64,000 bases of DNA from Rotaria macrura (Eukaryota; Rotifera; Eurotatoria; Philodinida; Philodinidae). The stretch spans positions 49,995 to 113,994 of the forward strand of contig OENT01000456.1 of NCBI GenBank assembly GCA_900239685.1, written 5' to 3'. Below the pieces are notes generated by a model that saw nothing but the letters and a program-made list of their open reading frames with translations, did no database searches and was not told where the DNA came from. This document shows positions 1 to 12,744 of the stretch, piece after piece. Within the stretch, counting starts at the first letter, position 1, and every line of letters starts with the position of its first letter. A program made the position numbers and the translations under genes.

Positions 1-77
1 CGTATTTATTGGTCAATTACTGTGTGGTCGATTGATAACTGCATCACATAACTTTGCCTTTTTCTTCCTATTTGTAG

Positions 78-3000
78 TTCAGCACATCACCGTTGAAGTC
101 GGGCTTGGAAAATTTACCGAACGAAATATTGGATTACATATTTCAATTTTTATCACTTCAAGATCTACATTTTGCTTTCTACAATTTAAATTTTCGTCTA
201 AACGCAATTTGCAATTCGCTACAATTCAAATTAGATTTGACAACTTTAAAACGCAAATTTGACTATTACTGTTACAAGCAGCAACCGTTTGCTTTACAAA
301 TCTTTAGCTTAAACCTAAGCGACGAATACAATCGTCTGACGACAGTTAACGAACATATCAACATTAGTCTATTCAGGAATTTGAGAGCATTAACTATTCT
401 GAAACCATCTCCAGAGAATCTTGGTAATGCTATATATATATATATATATATATGTCTTTATGAAGTCTGAGCCATCTAAATTGGTTTTCTAATTTAGATA
501 AAATATTGCTAATATTACATACTTTATCGACTTTGTCGTACTTGAAAATCCATCATGCATTAATGCAATCATCACACATAACGCATGCATTATTTAACAT
601 TCGTTCATTAAAAATTTTGATTTTATATTCAGTCAACCCAATTATATTACATGTCAACACTAATGCTATTTGTCCATGGACTAAACTTGAATATTTAGAA
701 TTGGATTGCTGTTATATGACAGATTTCTTGGAGTTGTTGAAGTTCGTAGGCTCCCATGTAAAACGAATGGAAATAAGTATAAGTTATAAATTTGTTGGAC
801 ATCAAACATCGATTGATCCAGTAATAATTGATAGTTTATTTTCTAACGATGTAGGACATCCTTTAATTCCTGGTAAGAGATGTTAGAATTAAAAGTTTCT
901 TTCTCATAAATACAGTATTTACGATAGAACTCCTACGCTTTCATATGCAGTATCTATATTATAAAAATGAGACAAGACTTTTCCTACCTTCTCTGAGAAA
1001 AGTTGCATATACTTTTGAACTTAGTGTACAATGATTCATGAGGATGTCGATGTGGTTGTAGGTATTCATCATCATGAATATAAGAACGAACCAGCACACG
1101 CGCAAACACAACTCATAGCCAGCAACACCCATGCTCTTCACACCCCCATAATTCTGGCTTTTCGAAAACTTGTCATAAAGCATTATTCAATAAGTTCAAA
1201 AGAACAAGCAACTTATCACAGATAAAGTAGAACAAAGCTTAATTCAGGCAAAAGTTTCGTTACGTGTAATAGACGTGCGTACAGATGCGGTACAACCATG
1301 TTTTTAATTTTACAACTTGTTTACAGAACAGACACTATACGCATATAAATAATAGAAATTTTGATGAGTGATCATTGAGCGAACGATTGAGCTAAACAAT
1401 AACATTGGAAGAGGTATATTATTATTCAATACATCCCATACGACACCCGTTGCTATTAGATTTCACTTAGAAGTCTATGCTGTATGCTTTACTCTGGAAC
1501 TTTTCTAGAGAAGTTACTGTACGATTGTACTTATTTTCGGAAACAAAGCCAAGCAGGTCAAGAAAAGGTGCACTAGAGAGTTATGTTGTAGATGAGTCTC
1601 ACGAGTCAAGCATACAGCAAACAATACATGATTGAAACTAATGTAAATCCAGCATTTTTTAAGGTTCTTTCAATTTTTGTAACTACGCTAATTCCGGTTT
1701 CTGAAGGTTGGCAACGTTTTTATGTTTTAGTATCGTTACATCGTCTCTGCATGAATTTTTATTATTTATCATTAACCGACTTTCATTCGGTCTTAAAACT
1801 ATTCCCAAATGTAAAACATTTAACGTTTTCAACATTTACTTCCGACTTGAATTTTGCTTCTGCAACAATATGGCACGAATTTATTTCTCAAAATCTGCTC
1901 AAATTAGAAAAATTTCAATTTTGTATACGAATCAATCGTAAGATTCAGCTGCTACTGAATATTTGTCAGTCGATATGATATACGACACCTATTTTACTTA
2001 AGACCTTGCTGTTCAACAGTGCCCATCATATGAACTCATCCAATTGTTCAACAATAGCCATAATAGATGGATAGATGGTCCGGTCATTATGGACTACAAT
2101 CGTGCCGTGAAGCCACCGATCTTAGAAGTTTACACTTATTCACAACCTACAAAAAGCAGAAAAACTACTGTTGAATTTTATGGCATGGAACGGTATATGA
2201 ACACAACAAATCAAAGTATGAATGTGGATCAAAATATGACAAGTTTAAAAATTACACTAAACGATAATGATGAACAACTATTGTTGAAAATGCAGGAGGG
2301 AGCAATGTATCCTAAAGTAACATCAATCAATATTCATTCACAAATGACGAGACAACCAAGTAAAGATGATCGAATAAACAGGTAGAAAAAATCATTTTTT
2401 CAAAATTTTTAGTTTTTTTTCAGTATTTCAACATATGCCAGGTGAAAAAAATCACTCTCCCCTAAGATCGACATGATGGATCGAATATTGTATTTCCTTA
2501 GGTAGAAAAGTTTGAATTGAAACACTTTTCTCGATGAAGAAGTAATACTTCATCGTTTGTTTTTAAATGTTTTTCAAACTATCCAATGAATTTGTTGCAC
2601 AATGACTATTCTAATATCTTACAACATTCAATTTGAATGTAGATATTTATCGGTTCTTTACCTTTAGTTTGATGTGTTCTCATCTTATGACATCGATTCG
2701 TGACGTATCGAAAATCGTTTCACTGCAATTCACCACGAGTACATTGACAGATTTCAACTATCCATCACCAACATTAGTCCGTCGTCTTCTCACTAAACTA
2801 CCTTATGTCCGTCGTATTTCTTTGCCACATGACTACCTGTTAGACTTGATGAATTCACCACTAGTCGCTCGGATGTTAAGAAAACAGATTCGATCTTTAT
2901 CAATCACATTTCAAAGAGATTCGCCACTACGCGAAGAAATGACTCGAATTCTCGATACACTCTCGTTAAATCTGCGTTTTTTATACATGTATGTCTCTGA

Positions 3001-3238
3001 GACGTATCCAATTGACAACTTCTATCATATTCTTCCATCGATATTCGACGGGAAAGGTACGAAATTGTTTCTTTTCGCATTCGTACTACCAAGATTATTA
3101 TCAACACAACCGTCATTTAGCAGTGCATTCAAATCATACCTAACAGAATATCTAACTCGTTTGGTTAATAGTGATCAACAACGATGGGCATCAATGGAGT
3201 ATAATATTACAGATAAAGAATTCACTGTTTCTTTTTGA
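78..3238 (+). CDS. F-box / leucine-rich-like protein, 5' end missing
   Basis: I propose exons 78-423, 498-872, 1707-1937, 2075-2381 and 2668-3238. All junctions are GT-AG and keep frame, giving about 609 residues to a TGA. The first exon follows an acceptor (TTTGTAG) and opens in frame without an ATG, so the start exon is probably off-window. The N-terminus carries an F-box (GLENLPNEILDYIFQFLS), followed by long stretches of irregular leucine-rich units (for example LFRNLRALTIL, WTKLEYLELD, LFPNVKHLTF). F-box proteins recruit SCF ubiquitin-ligase substrates; large families of this architecture are typical of bdelloid rotifers (established for the family, not shown here). Intron 2 (834 nt) may hide a missed exon, and an (AT)n tract sits just after the first donor. 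The exon 3/4 join is the least certain. If it is wrong, the gene may be decayed. Confidence 0.7.
428..453 (+). repeat. (AT)n microsatellite in F-box intron 1
   Basis: About eleven TA units lie four bases after the GT of a 74-nt intron. Similar tracts follow donors in the METTL9 and kelch introns. Confidence 0.9.
873..1706 (+). other. Long intron of the F-box gene
   Basis: An 834-nt interval is needed to join exons 2 and 3 in frame. It contains short open frames on both strands but no recognisable protein. A small additional leucine-rich exon could be hidden here. Confidence 0.5.
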
Positions 3239-5487
3239 TCGAAACAAATCTGCTATACTAGTCTCTAACCAAAAAACTTTTGAAATAAGCAGTTACTAAA
3301 TAAAGTTGCAAGAAAAACTCAAATAATTAAAAATCTGACGGGGTTACCTGTTCTGTTCAAAAGTATACATACTCATATTCATAGACACTATTCAAACGAA
3401 ATTAAGAAGTATCATTTTCGAAAAATTCAACAAAAACATTATGAACATATGACAATCTCTTTCAGTATGTTATTCGATTATAGAATATTATTGAGATAGA
3501 TCTTACGAACTTTGAAGTAAACTGGAAAAGATAATATCAATATTTGAATATCTTTAGCAATTCCGAGATGCCGATGAATAATGGAAACACTGATTTGCCT
3601 CTTAGAAAATAGAATAAATGTCTCTAACTGATATTACTAGTAACTAAAAAATATTCATCAGCAAGATATTTATTATTTACATAGAGGCGAATGAAGATAG
3701 AAACTTCGATTACAGTGTACTGAGTTTCTTCGATTTCGTTTTAATAGCAGGAATGATTATCTATAATCTGTAATTTTTTCCACTTTGATGCAAGTATGTC
3801 AAATAGAAAAAGAGGATTCATATTATTCTGAACAAGAAAACATTCATTTCTCTGATACAAACGGGCTATATGTTAGTCATACTTATAAAGTATTGTAATC
3901 TGACAGTAAATCGCGTTAGAAGATTAAAAACTCAGTATATCAGAACTATTTTAGGCATACCACATTTCAGTTGAAATTAAATTAAATCTTTCGAATGAAA
4001 CACGAAATCAACTTATAACACAGACAACTGCTGTGAAACAGTCATAGTTATTAATTGAACACAATCTCAATTTAAATTTTCAAAATGCAGCAAAACACAA
4101 TACTTTAAATAGGAAAAAATGTTTCGAATATCACTATTGTGAGTGTGTTGAATCAAAACGATTATTGCTAGATCGTGGAATCCTTTTCATCTCAAGATAC
4201 AGAACTGTTGAACACTGAAATTCTCGACAAAGTCGAGCAATACTGGCCTGATTCTTCAAACAATACTGCCATTATAATATAACTATGATATTTATAAATT
4301 GACTGCTTCTTTGCATAAGACGAACATCAATCGAGTGATATGATTATTTATTTAACTCTCTTCGTTTTGCCAAACAGCTCATGTGTCAAAGAATAGACTG
4401 CCGATTTACTTTAAATATTACGGCTAATAAACTTACGAATTTTGGATGAATTCAAATATATCACACAATGGTTAAGTCTAGTTGAAAACTCTATTTCATT
4501 TACTATATTTTCTTCTTCGTGTATACTCTCGAAAGAAATATTCGTCGTTACTGAACGCCATCTTCTCTACGATAGAGGCTAGATAGTAGTTTCGATGTAA
4601 TGGTGAAATTATGTGTGCTCCGCTCGGTCGCAGACAGAAATAAATAGTTGGGGTTGTATGTAGCGAGCTTACAAACATCGATCCATCCCTAAGTAACGTG
4701 ATTTTTTTTCATTCGAGATTTTACTATCGATTGAACAATTGCAAAATTAAAAATTCTGATATTTGAAAATGTGAAGCAAATTGTTTCTGTTTGAAATCGA
4801 AACTTTCAGTGCTTGCCATACATATATTAATTGTAATTTTTTTTAAATATCGATCCAGATGTCTCAGTAAGCTGCGACACCGAGCTCGACAAATGGCAAT
4901 ACACTATAGAAAGTAAAGAAAAATTAAAATAGTAGAAGCACTCACTTTTATTTTAAAGTATACTCACAACAAGTCACATCTGCTCCCTATTTACTATACA
5001 CTTTCAGTATAAATCATTGAGTTTAAATAGAAATCAAGAGTAAAATTATTGAATCGACAAAAATCGAAGAAATAATCTTATCCAATCAATTTATAATCAT
5101 CTCACATTTTTTTTCAGATAGACATTATATACGTTGATGATGATAGTTTTCAACATCCATGAATCAAACATACGAAAAATATTTACTATTGATGTTAAAC
5201 AACACAAACGTCTCTTCGACATTACAGTTGCATGAATAGAATGACCATAGTGTAATTTAATTGATTGGATATTACTATTTGCATTGAGTATAGAAGAAAT
5301 TATGAACGAGTTTTTATGGAAATGATAAGCAATCTATGACATCAGCTGTGCAAATAAAATAATATCATTTTATTAAGTTTTTTCACAAGTAAATTATCAA
5401 AAACCATGATAGAGAATATGAATGTCCTGTTATAAAATTAATCAGTCAACATCTGAAACGTTTTCATATGTTTAACTCAATTTTCTG
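3239..5487. other. Gene-poor AT-rich interval
   Basis: 2.2 kb between the F-box stop codon and the TSEN2 acceptor. I see only short, non-conserved open frames and many stop codons in all frames, with no repeat, RNA gene or transposon end. Confidence 0.6.
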
Positions 5488-5504
5488 TTTCATTTTTATT
5501 GAAG
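5488..5504 (+). promoter_or_regulatory. Putative trans-splice acceptor before TSEN2
   Basis: A T-rich tract ends in GAAG directly against the ATG at 5505. No cis-exon is evident upstream, so this AG may receive a spliced leader. Inference from position and context only. Confidence 0.45.
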
Positions 5505-8344
5505 ATGTCAATTAAAACAGCAGCATCTACTAGTAAAATTCGATCGAAGAGAATCAAATATTTGAAATTGTTTCCATTGTTCATCCATGATATTGATCAA
5601 GTAAGTTAACTTGGTGATATTTCGAGACAAAACAAAATTATCAGCTCGTTTATTTTCAATAGGCCGAAGAAAATGAAGATCATTGGCCATGTTTTGAAGC
5701 CAAAATTATCGATGATCTTATTATGATTCCTGATGTTGAACAAGGCGATAAACTCTTTCGATATGTACGTTGATTCATGTGTACTATCGATTGACATTTG
5801 GTTTTGCTTCTTAGTTGCTTAATTAACAATACTTAACTACTGTAAGATAGAACACGACAATGGAAATTTCTGAAAAGGAAACGCGGAAATCTTGAAAAAA
5901 TAATTATTTCAGAGTATTACTCTGGTTCTTTCGTTTCGGAAATCAAAATTTGACGTATAGTTTTATTAGTCGAGACGACTCCCAATGAATGTATTCAATT
6001 TCTAAGAGTAAATAGTTGATGGAAATATCATTTGAGTATATCAATGATCCGTAGACGAACGTATTCGACTTTCGATCTAATTGCATAAAAACCGTTTTTG
6101 AATATATCCTCTTATAATAATTAATAGGCAAAGTTAGATGACGTGTTCTTTCTGTATTCGATCATAAGTTGTTTTTATTATTATGATCATCTGTCCTTTC
6201 GACGATAGAACAAAAGACCTGATATTCTCGGAAAAACGTGACGTCAATGATAATCCTAATTCGCAAAATATTTTTCATGTTACTGTCTTCATTTTAATTC
6301 GATATGACATAGAATCACATTTAGTCGCTCGTGAAATATTTACAAATATATTTAAATATGTTCGATAATATGAGTAAGATTACTTTTCTCTATTGTTGAT
6401 TATAGTCCGACTATTCTGTTTATTGTAGAGATAATGTCTGTTTCAAACTTGTATATGATTTTCTTTCTATTCTAGGGAAGTTTTGGAAAATGGGAATTCG
6501 TTCGAACTACAACACATGTTTCACCATCGACACCATTAGAAATAATACCTAATAGTAGAAAAAAATATGAAAAACCTTATCGTTTACGATCGATTGAACT
6601 CGATGATAGCAAGTTTGTTATTTATGATTTTATTTATTTATTTATCATCTAATGAATGCCAACATAGTCATCAAGACATGGATATGGACGAACAAATTTC
6701 CGATTTTGAAAAAGATTTTCTTAATGAATTAAATCAAAAAATGTTTCCATTATCTTTCGAACAAGTACGTGAACAAAATCATCATGAATGTCGAGCAATA
6801 CTGGAAAAAAATAAAATCTATTCAACATCGTCAATAATCGATTCTGAACCTATTGAAACAAGTAACATTGAAATTTCATCATCGAAATTACTTATCTACG
6901 AACATGTGTATCTTCTACCCGAAGAGGTTTGATTCCATTAATTGAACTTAGTTGCATGTTACTGTTTCATTGAATATTTGCAGGCAATGTTTCTTCAGCA
7001 TGCTCTTGGTTGTTTAATTGTTAAAAATGAATCTAATGAAGTAAGTTTAAAGAGAAAAAAATTCTATGTGTTTATTCATGAGTAATATTTTTTTTGAAAA
7101 GGTTTTATCTCCTGATGACTTATGGAATCGATTTATTTCGAAGGATAAAAGCTTTTCAATTAAATATGCTGTTTATTACTATTATCGAAGTATTGGATGG
7201 ATCGCTAAATGTGGTTTAAAATTTGGTTGTGATTATAGTAAGTAAACTAGACCAAGATTAATGGATCAGGCAACCTATTCTACATTGAGAAAGCTAACAT
7301 ATTAAGTTCTAGAACAAGTCGAGACGTATTCAATAGTGATCTAAACGAAAATATTCTGATGACAGACTATACAAGCAAATTACAATCATTGTGATTCTTA
7401 ACTGTAATCGAAAATTTTCCTAAAAATAAAACATAATATCATTTATAATTAAATTCTACGAGCATGCTCAGAGATGACATTTTTTCAATGATCGTTAGTA
7501 TGTTTTAAGAATAGATCAATTTGCATGTTACAATACGACACTTCAGTTCATTCAAGAATCTTCATTGATATTTTCATGATGATCCATGTTCTAGGACTAT
7601 ATTTTTCGACCTTTTACCTGATAAAAATAGATTCACTTGTGCAAATGAATGTGTGAAATTCGTAATTAACATTAGAAATTACATTGAAGACTTGGTATGT
7701 TTATTAAATATTTTTCTCCATGAAGAATCGATGCATACATCTTCGCAATAGATTGTTGTTCTGTAATCGAAAATATCATATATATATATATAGTTTGACA
7801 TCAGTTCCTATCTTTTCCTACAATGATAGGAATATGTATCATTGCATAAAACGTGACAATAGGAATCACAATGATTAGCAACTGAACATAATTCCAGTGT
7901 CTAGTTGTCTATCAGAAAACATCGAAAAAGATTCTATTCGGATTGGTAAAAAAAATAACGTAAAAATCTAGAACATTCATATCGTCGTCTCTTAACATTC
8001 TAGATGATTCGTTTCGTTTTCTCATTACGTAATAGATCATCTGATTCGAATAGGTTCCCTAAATTTTTCTTTTGTTAAATATTATTCTTCTAGTGCTCTA
8101 TAAATTTGGTCCAACTTTCAGCCATGCTGATTACTGTTTATCAATTGAAAACTTTTGGAAAACAAATAGTTGTACATGGTCATTTGTATCAGGATTTAAT
8201 CGAGCATGTTTAAATTCTAGTAAATCATTACTTTTAGCTAAAGTTGAATTACCGAAAATAAATACAAATACAATCGAAGAATTCCTCGAAAGAACGAAAA
8301 TCACAACAATGGAGATTAATCGATGGATTCCAACACAAAATTAA
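5505..8344 (+). CDS. TSEN2: tRNA-splicing endonuclease catalytic subunit Sen2
   Basis: Seven exons join in frame: 5505-5600, 5663-5764, 6476-6612, 6668-6926, 6984-7040, 7102-7237 and 8094-8344, giving 345 residues (human TSEN2 is longer, about 465). The C-terminal half is the conserved endonuclease fold: KYAVYYYYRSIGWIAKCG, then YKFGPTFSHADYC containing the catalytic Tyr and His, and SSKSLLLAKV containing the catalytic Lys. Sen2 cleaves the 5' splice site of intron-containing pre-tRNAs in the nucleus as part of the TSEN heterotetramer. The N-terminus keeps the FGKWEFVR block common to Sen2 proteins. The 55-nt third intron reads through in part of one frame and could be missed by gene finders. 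The last intron is 856 nt. It is the first gene of a tight same-strand cluster; its stop lies 88 bp before the next ATG. Confidence 0.93.
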
Positions 8345-8390
8345 TCTTTCGATGAATCGAAATAGTTCTTCAATCTATTTTTTTTCATGT

Positions 8391-8408
8391 TAATTTTCTT
8401 TATTCTAG
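8391..8408 (+). promoter_or_regulatory. Putative trans-splice acceptor before the SDR gene
   Basis: A pyrimidine-rich tract ending in TTCTAG lies 24 bp before the ATG at 8433, inside an 88-bp gap to the upstream stop. No AATAAA is seen in the gap, which fits processing of a polycistronic transcript. Confidence 0.5.
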
Positions 8409-8432
8409 ATAAAAGTACATAAATAATTTACA

Positions 8433-11195
8433 ATGGCATGGTTAACATGGATTTTTATAATAGCCATTGTTATGTGTACGTGAAGCTGCTCATATTGTCA
8501 TGCGACATGTTAGTCGCTTAGATTTTAATCTTTTAATTAACTTTCGTAATTTTGATTTATATTTGGGCACGTTTCCAGTACTCTTGTACGTTTCCAATAA
8601 ATATTATTGGTCAGGTACACGATGTCCATCCAACGATCGAATGGATGGTAAAACTGTGATTATTACAGGAAGTAATACGGGTATCGGAAAATATACAGCT
8701 ATCGACTTGGCAAAACGAGGTATGTATATATATGCAATATAATTTTTTTAATGAGTGGAAGAAGAAACAAGAAAGTTTATTCTATACAATTTATGTGTCT
8801 AGGTGCTAATATTATTTTGGCATGTCGAGATCGAACACGAGCAGAAGAAGCTTTAAAAGAGATATGTCAACTATCAGGCAATAATAATGTAGAAATTGAA
8901 ATGCTTGATCTTACTTCATTGAAATCAATTCGCGAATGTGCTAAACGACTTCGTGGACGATTATCGAAATTAGATGTTCTCATAAATAATGCTGGTAAGT
9001 TGAAATTTTCTGATTCGTTCTTGAAATGAAGTTTTATCACATATCATAGTTACGTAGTAAAGTATTGATTGACAAGATCGATTTGTCTTATATAGTTAGC
9101 ATACAAATTTTAGTCGTCGATATGAATTCACAAAGGGTTTCATTTGCATATGATTAACATAAATTAATAATGCATTTAAAAAAAAGCTAGTATGCGTAAA
9201 CATAAAATTAAACTAGACCACAGAGTATTTCGTGTAACCTCGAAGAATAACTAACGTTTCTTGAATCTACTTAGTGTCGATAAACGATGATGAGAAATTC
9301 ATTTCTTTTTTGTTCTGCTCGATCGATCTGAGCGAGTGAAGGAATTGTGAGCGACTGTTTAGTTGAAAGCGTACTTGACAATAGTTATGATTAATGTTGT
9401 TTGATGATTCATATTGAGCTATAATACTCGATCCGAGCTGTGTCATTTATGCAGTCGATAATCATATAAATCTCGTATTTCATGGTCCTTTGTTTTTTTT
9501 GCTCTATTGTTCGTTTCATTGTTCACTTGCGTTTGTTCTTCCCTCTATTTGTTCTACATACAGCTTTGTTGTATGTGAAATAGTGGCGATTCAAACGATG
9601 ACATAGAATAGTTTACTTCTACGGCTGATAGTACTACTACTCAACTACGTAGTAGCGTTGTCGTATTGGCTCAAAGATTAAATTTTAATTATTTCGAAGT
9701 TTATTTTTATCATCGTCTAATCGAACGTAACAAATTATATGTGATATGGTCAGATGATCATCTAGGTAATAAAAATCAGATTTTAAAATAATTAGAAACA
9801 TTGAAATAGAAAAATCAAATGAATTATTTTGTATACCTATTTATTCAAAGCTATTTTGAGTTTTTATGTGTCATACGTTTAAGAGAAAATGTTCGTTTGG
9901 CCTTTGAGAATTATTTTAGACAATCAAACATGATAGCCATATGTCACAATAACGAGTTTCGATGCAAATATTTTGCAATATGCCGTGAGATTTCAAAGAA
10001 ATCATATTTAGAATCAGCAAGAAAATCTCCATCGAACGATACTTTGATTGCTGATAACCAAATATCGTTTAAGTTTGACCTTGGACGTAGCTTAGATAGC
10101 AGTAGTATAAGAAAATAGTAGTGATATGAAATAAGAAACAAAATTTCAAAACTGACTTCTCACAAATATTGCTGTTAGTTAACCTTAGATGACTTAAATT
10201 GAACTTAATCATATGACACGAAAAGAAAAATTTTATATCGTTAACAACTTCCGTCTGAATTTCATAACAAGTTCAATTTAAGGAACATGAGACAAAGAGT
10301 CACATTCGTTTTGCTTTAGGTGTTATGATGGCTACAGGAAAATCAATGGATGGTTATGAAATTCATTTTGCCGTCAATCATCTTGGTCATTTTCTTCTAA
10401 CCAATCTTCTATTAGACGTTATGAAAAAAGCTCCATCAGCTCGAATTATTAATGTTTCATCGATTAATCATGCCTGTAAAAGACGATCATTTTTAGTTTT
10501 AATATATCGAAAACAAAATTCCTTTTTCTATAATCAGTTTTAAATTGTACAATCAATTGGGATGATATCAATTTCGAAAAATCCCATTGGAGAATATATG
10601 CTTATTCTCATAGTAAATTAGCAAACATTCTCTTTACAAATGAATTAGCACGACGATTAAATGGTCTCTATTTTTTTTTCTAAAATATAAATGAAAATAT
10701 TATTTTAACAATGTATGCCGATACATTTCAGGTACTAATATTACAGTGAATAGTCTTCATCCTGGTAAAAACATTTTCTGAAAATAGTTTTTGATGGATT
10801 TTTTTTTCATTTTATAGGTGTTGCTCGTAGTGAAGTTATCCGTTATATGTGTGGTCGTTATCAATTTATATTAAATTTTTTACTTTTTCTCATTAAACCA
10901 ATATGGTGGTGTTTAACAAAAAGTCTTGAACAAAGTGCTCAAACATCGATTTATCTTGCATGTGATCGTCATTTAGAAAATATTACGGGAAAATATTTCA
11001 GGTGAATAATTTACATAGTTCGTGTTGTTTGTATATACCTATTATTTTCCATCTATGTATAGTGATTGTAAAGAACGGCAATCATCGAAAAATTCTCGCG
11101 ATGAACAAGCTGCTGAACGTCTTTGGAAACTTAGTGAAGAGATGACACAATTGAATGATGCATTAAAAGAAGTTCGCGATAAGAACGATGACTGA
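8433..11195 (+). CDS. Retinol dehydrogenase-like short-chain dehydrogenase/reductase
   Basis: Eight exons join in frame: 8433-8475, 8579-8719, 8803-8994, 10320-10475, 10538-10663, 10732-10764, 10818-11001 and 11063-11195, giving 335 residues. Residues 1-16 form a hydrophobic anchor ([14 protein letters not shown]...), as in ER-membrane RDH11-14 enzymes. The Rossmann motif TGSNTGIG, the structural LINNAG motif, the catalytic Ser (NVSSINHA) and the YSHSK catalytic Tyr/Lys pair are all present. The ACRDR stretch after beta-2 suggests NADP(H) preference, as in retinol dehydrogenases. The likely reaction is oxidation or reduction of retinoid or other lipophilic alcohols and aldehydes. The exact substrate cannot be told from sequence. 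The ninety C-terminal residues end in a charged coiled tail unlike the short human forms. Intron 3 is unusually long (1.3 kb) against 60-100 nt for the others. Confidence 0.93.
8995..10319 (+). other. 1.3-kb intron of the SDR gene
   Basis: It separates the exon ending in the NNAG motif from the next SDR exon. The longest open frame (9819-10118) has no recognisable domain. No terminal repeats were noticed. Confidence 0.7.
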
Positions 11196-11254
11196 TAGAT
11201 ATTGTTTTTTTTAGATTGGAAATTTTTTTAGTCTTTCAACACAGATTTGAATAA

Positions 11255-11268
11255 ATTTTATTTTCTAG
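11255..11268 (+). promoter_or_regulatory. Putative trans-splice acceptor before METTL9
   Basis: TTTTATTTTCTAG ends 8 bp before the ATG at 11277. An AATAAA at 11250-11255 overlaps the tract, so cleavage of the upstream message and leader addition downstream could be coupled. Inference. Confidence 0.5.
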
Positions 11269-11276
11269 ATAAAAGC

Positions 11277-12550
11277 ATGATGACAACAAATAACAATGAG
11301 TATTGTTTATATTGTCGAGAAACATCCTATACACCAATTCGTTCCGCATGGGCTAGATCTATTTTAAATAAGATTCAAAGTGATCGATGTTTGAAAAGTA
11401 TCGACAGAAATAAATGGTATCGTTTATCACGTCATGATCTTTTACATGATGAATATCAAGCATATTTTCATGAATTTAATGAAGATGAAGAAACAACAGC
11501 ATTCATTAAACAAAGTGAAGAAAAATCCGATAACATTCCAATTCAGATCATTCATAGCATTCTTACTTCATTATTAACTCTGGTTATGACACGAACATCA
11601 GGTATAGTGAAGTTATTTTTCATCTCGTATATATATATATATATATATATGAATATTCAGTGAAAAAAGAGAACTAGATAACAGTCGTGTGATCTTCATC
11701 AAATAGTCAACGTAAATAGTTAACTAAGAGAGAACGTCATCAATCTTGAATAAATACTTCGGAGTTTGACTTTGTTTTTCTTCCCGATCATTCAGTCATT
11801 AATCATTCATGAATCTTATGAATGTTCGATTTTGTTTCTTATCTAGTTAAATTTCAAAGTATTTTATAATTTATTGTGCTTTCAATGTCAAACTTGAATG
11901 AATACGATTAATGATTATACAATAATAATTTTTCATCTATTCTAGCCAATGGATTAATCGGTCGTGGTCGTATGTTCGTTTATTCATCAGTTCAATTTCG
12001 AACATTACTTGATATAAAATCTCAAGAGCAATCGTCTTTTAATACTCTTCTTGATATCGGTGCCGGTGATGGGTCCGTAACTGAGAGAATGTCTAGTCAA
12101 TTTAAAAAGGTTTATGTAACAGAATTATCTCCAATCATGCAATGGCGTTTATCAACCTCTGGGTATACAGTCTTAGATACAGATAACTGGAACAATTTAA
12201 CATTTGACGTAATAACGTGTCTAAATGTTCTGGATAGATGTGAAAAACCTTTGACATTATTAAAAGAGATTCGTAAACATTTAACTCCTGAAATAGGTCG
12301 TTTAATTATAAGTCTTGTCTTACCATTTCAAGCATATTTCGAATATAATAATAATCATAATCCAGATGAATCGCTTGAAATTCACGGCCATTCAGCTGAG
12401 GAACAGATCAATAGTTTTCTATTCAATGTAATTCAACCGTTAGGTTTTCGTTTAAAAAGATTATCACGTCTACCATATTTATGTGAAGGCGATCTTGAGA
12501 GAAGTTATTATTTTCTTTTTGATTATTTATTTGTACTAGAGATGTCATGA
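11277..12550 (+). CDS. METTL9: METTL9 (DREV) protein-histidine N-methyltransferase
   Basis: Two exons, 11277-11601 and 11946-12550, give 309 residues, close to the human length. The family signature is clear: SILNKIQ and DRNKWYRL near the start, NGLIGRGRMFVYS at the exon join, the SAM-binding motif LLDIGAGDGSVTERM, VTELSPIMQWRL, CLNVLDRCEKPLTLLKEIR, and RLPYLCEGDL near the C-terminus. METTL9 enzymes put pi-methyl (N1) groups on histidines in alternating HxH motifs. No signal peptide is evident in this version. Translation can begin at either of two adjacent ATG codons (11277 or 11280). The 344-nt intron opens with an (AT)n tract. It is third in the same-strand cluster, 81 bp after the SDR stop and 194 bp before DNAAF2. 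Confidence 0.94.
11628..11651 (+). repeat. (AT)n microsatellite in METTL9 intron
   Basis: A TA dinucleotide run about 25 bp after the donor of the single intron. Confidence 0.9.
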
Positions 12551-12704
12551 CATACTGCATTGTTCTGTTGCCATTGTTGCTTTTTCTTTTTCTTCTTCTC
12601 TTCATTCGAATGTGTTTTAACATCGACTACATCTTATTCATATGACCTTTATACATATTCATACATATATCGAGTGCAGATATAGTTAGAAAAAAAAATG
12701 AATT

Positions 12705-12725
12705 TTGTTTTTTGTTTTTTTCTAG
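12705..12725 (+). promoter_or_regulatory. Putative trans-splice acceptor before DNAAF2
   Basis: A long T tract ending in TCTAG lies 19 bp before the ATG at 12745. A second AG (ATATAG) is one base before the ATG. Either could be used for leader addition. Confidence 0.45.
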
Positions 12726-12744
12726 ATTTGTTCATTAATATAGA

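Noticed and set aside
959..1225. Overlapping open frames on both strands inside the F-box intron
   Set aside because: No start context, domain or splice support; the F-box reading frame joins in phase across them.
6567..6667. Signal-peptide-like frame at the start of TSEN2 exon 4
   Set aside because: The hydrophobic stretch is translated intron (6613-6667, GT-AG); splicing it out keeps the TSEN2 frame.
9819..10141. Open frames in the large SDR intron
   Set aside because: No recognisable domain on either strand and they lie wholly inside a well-supported intron.
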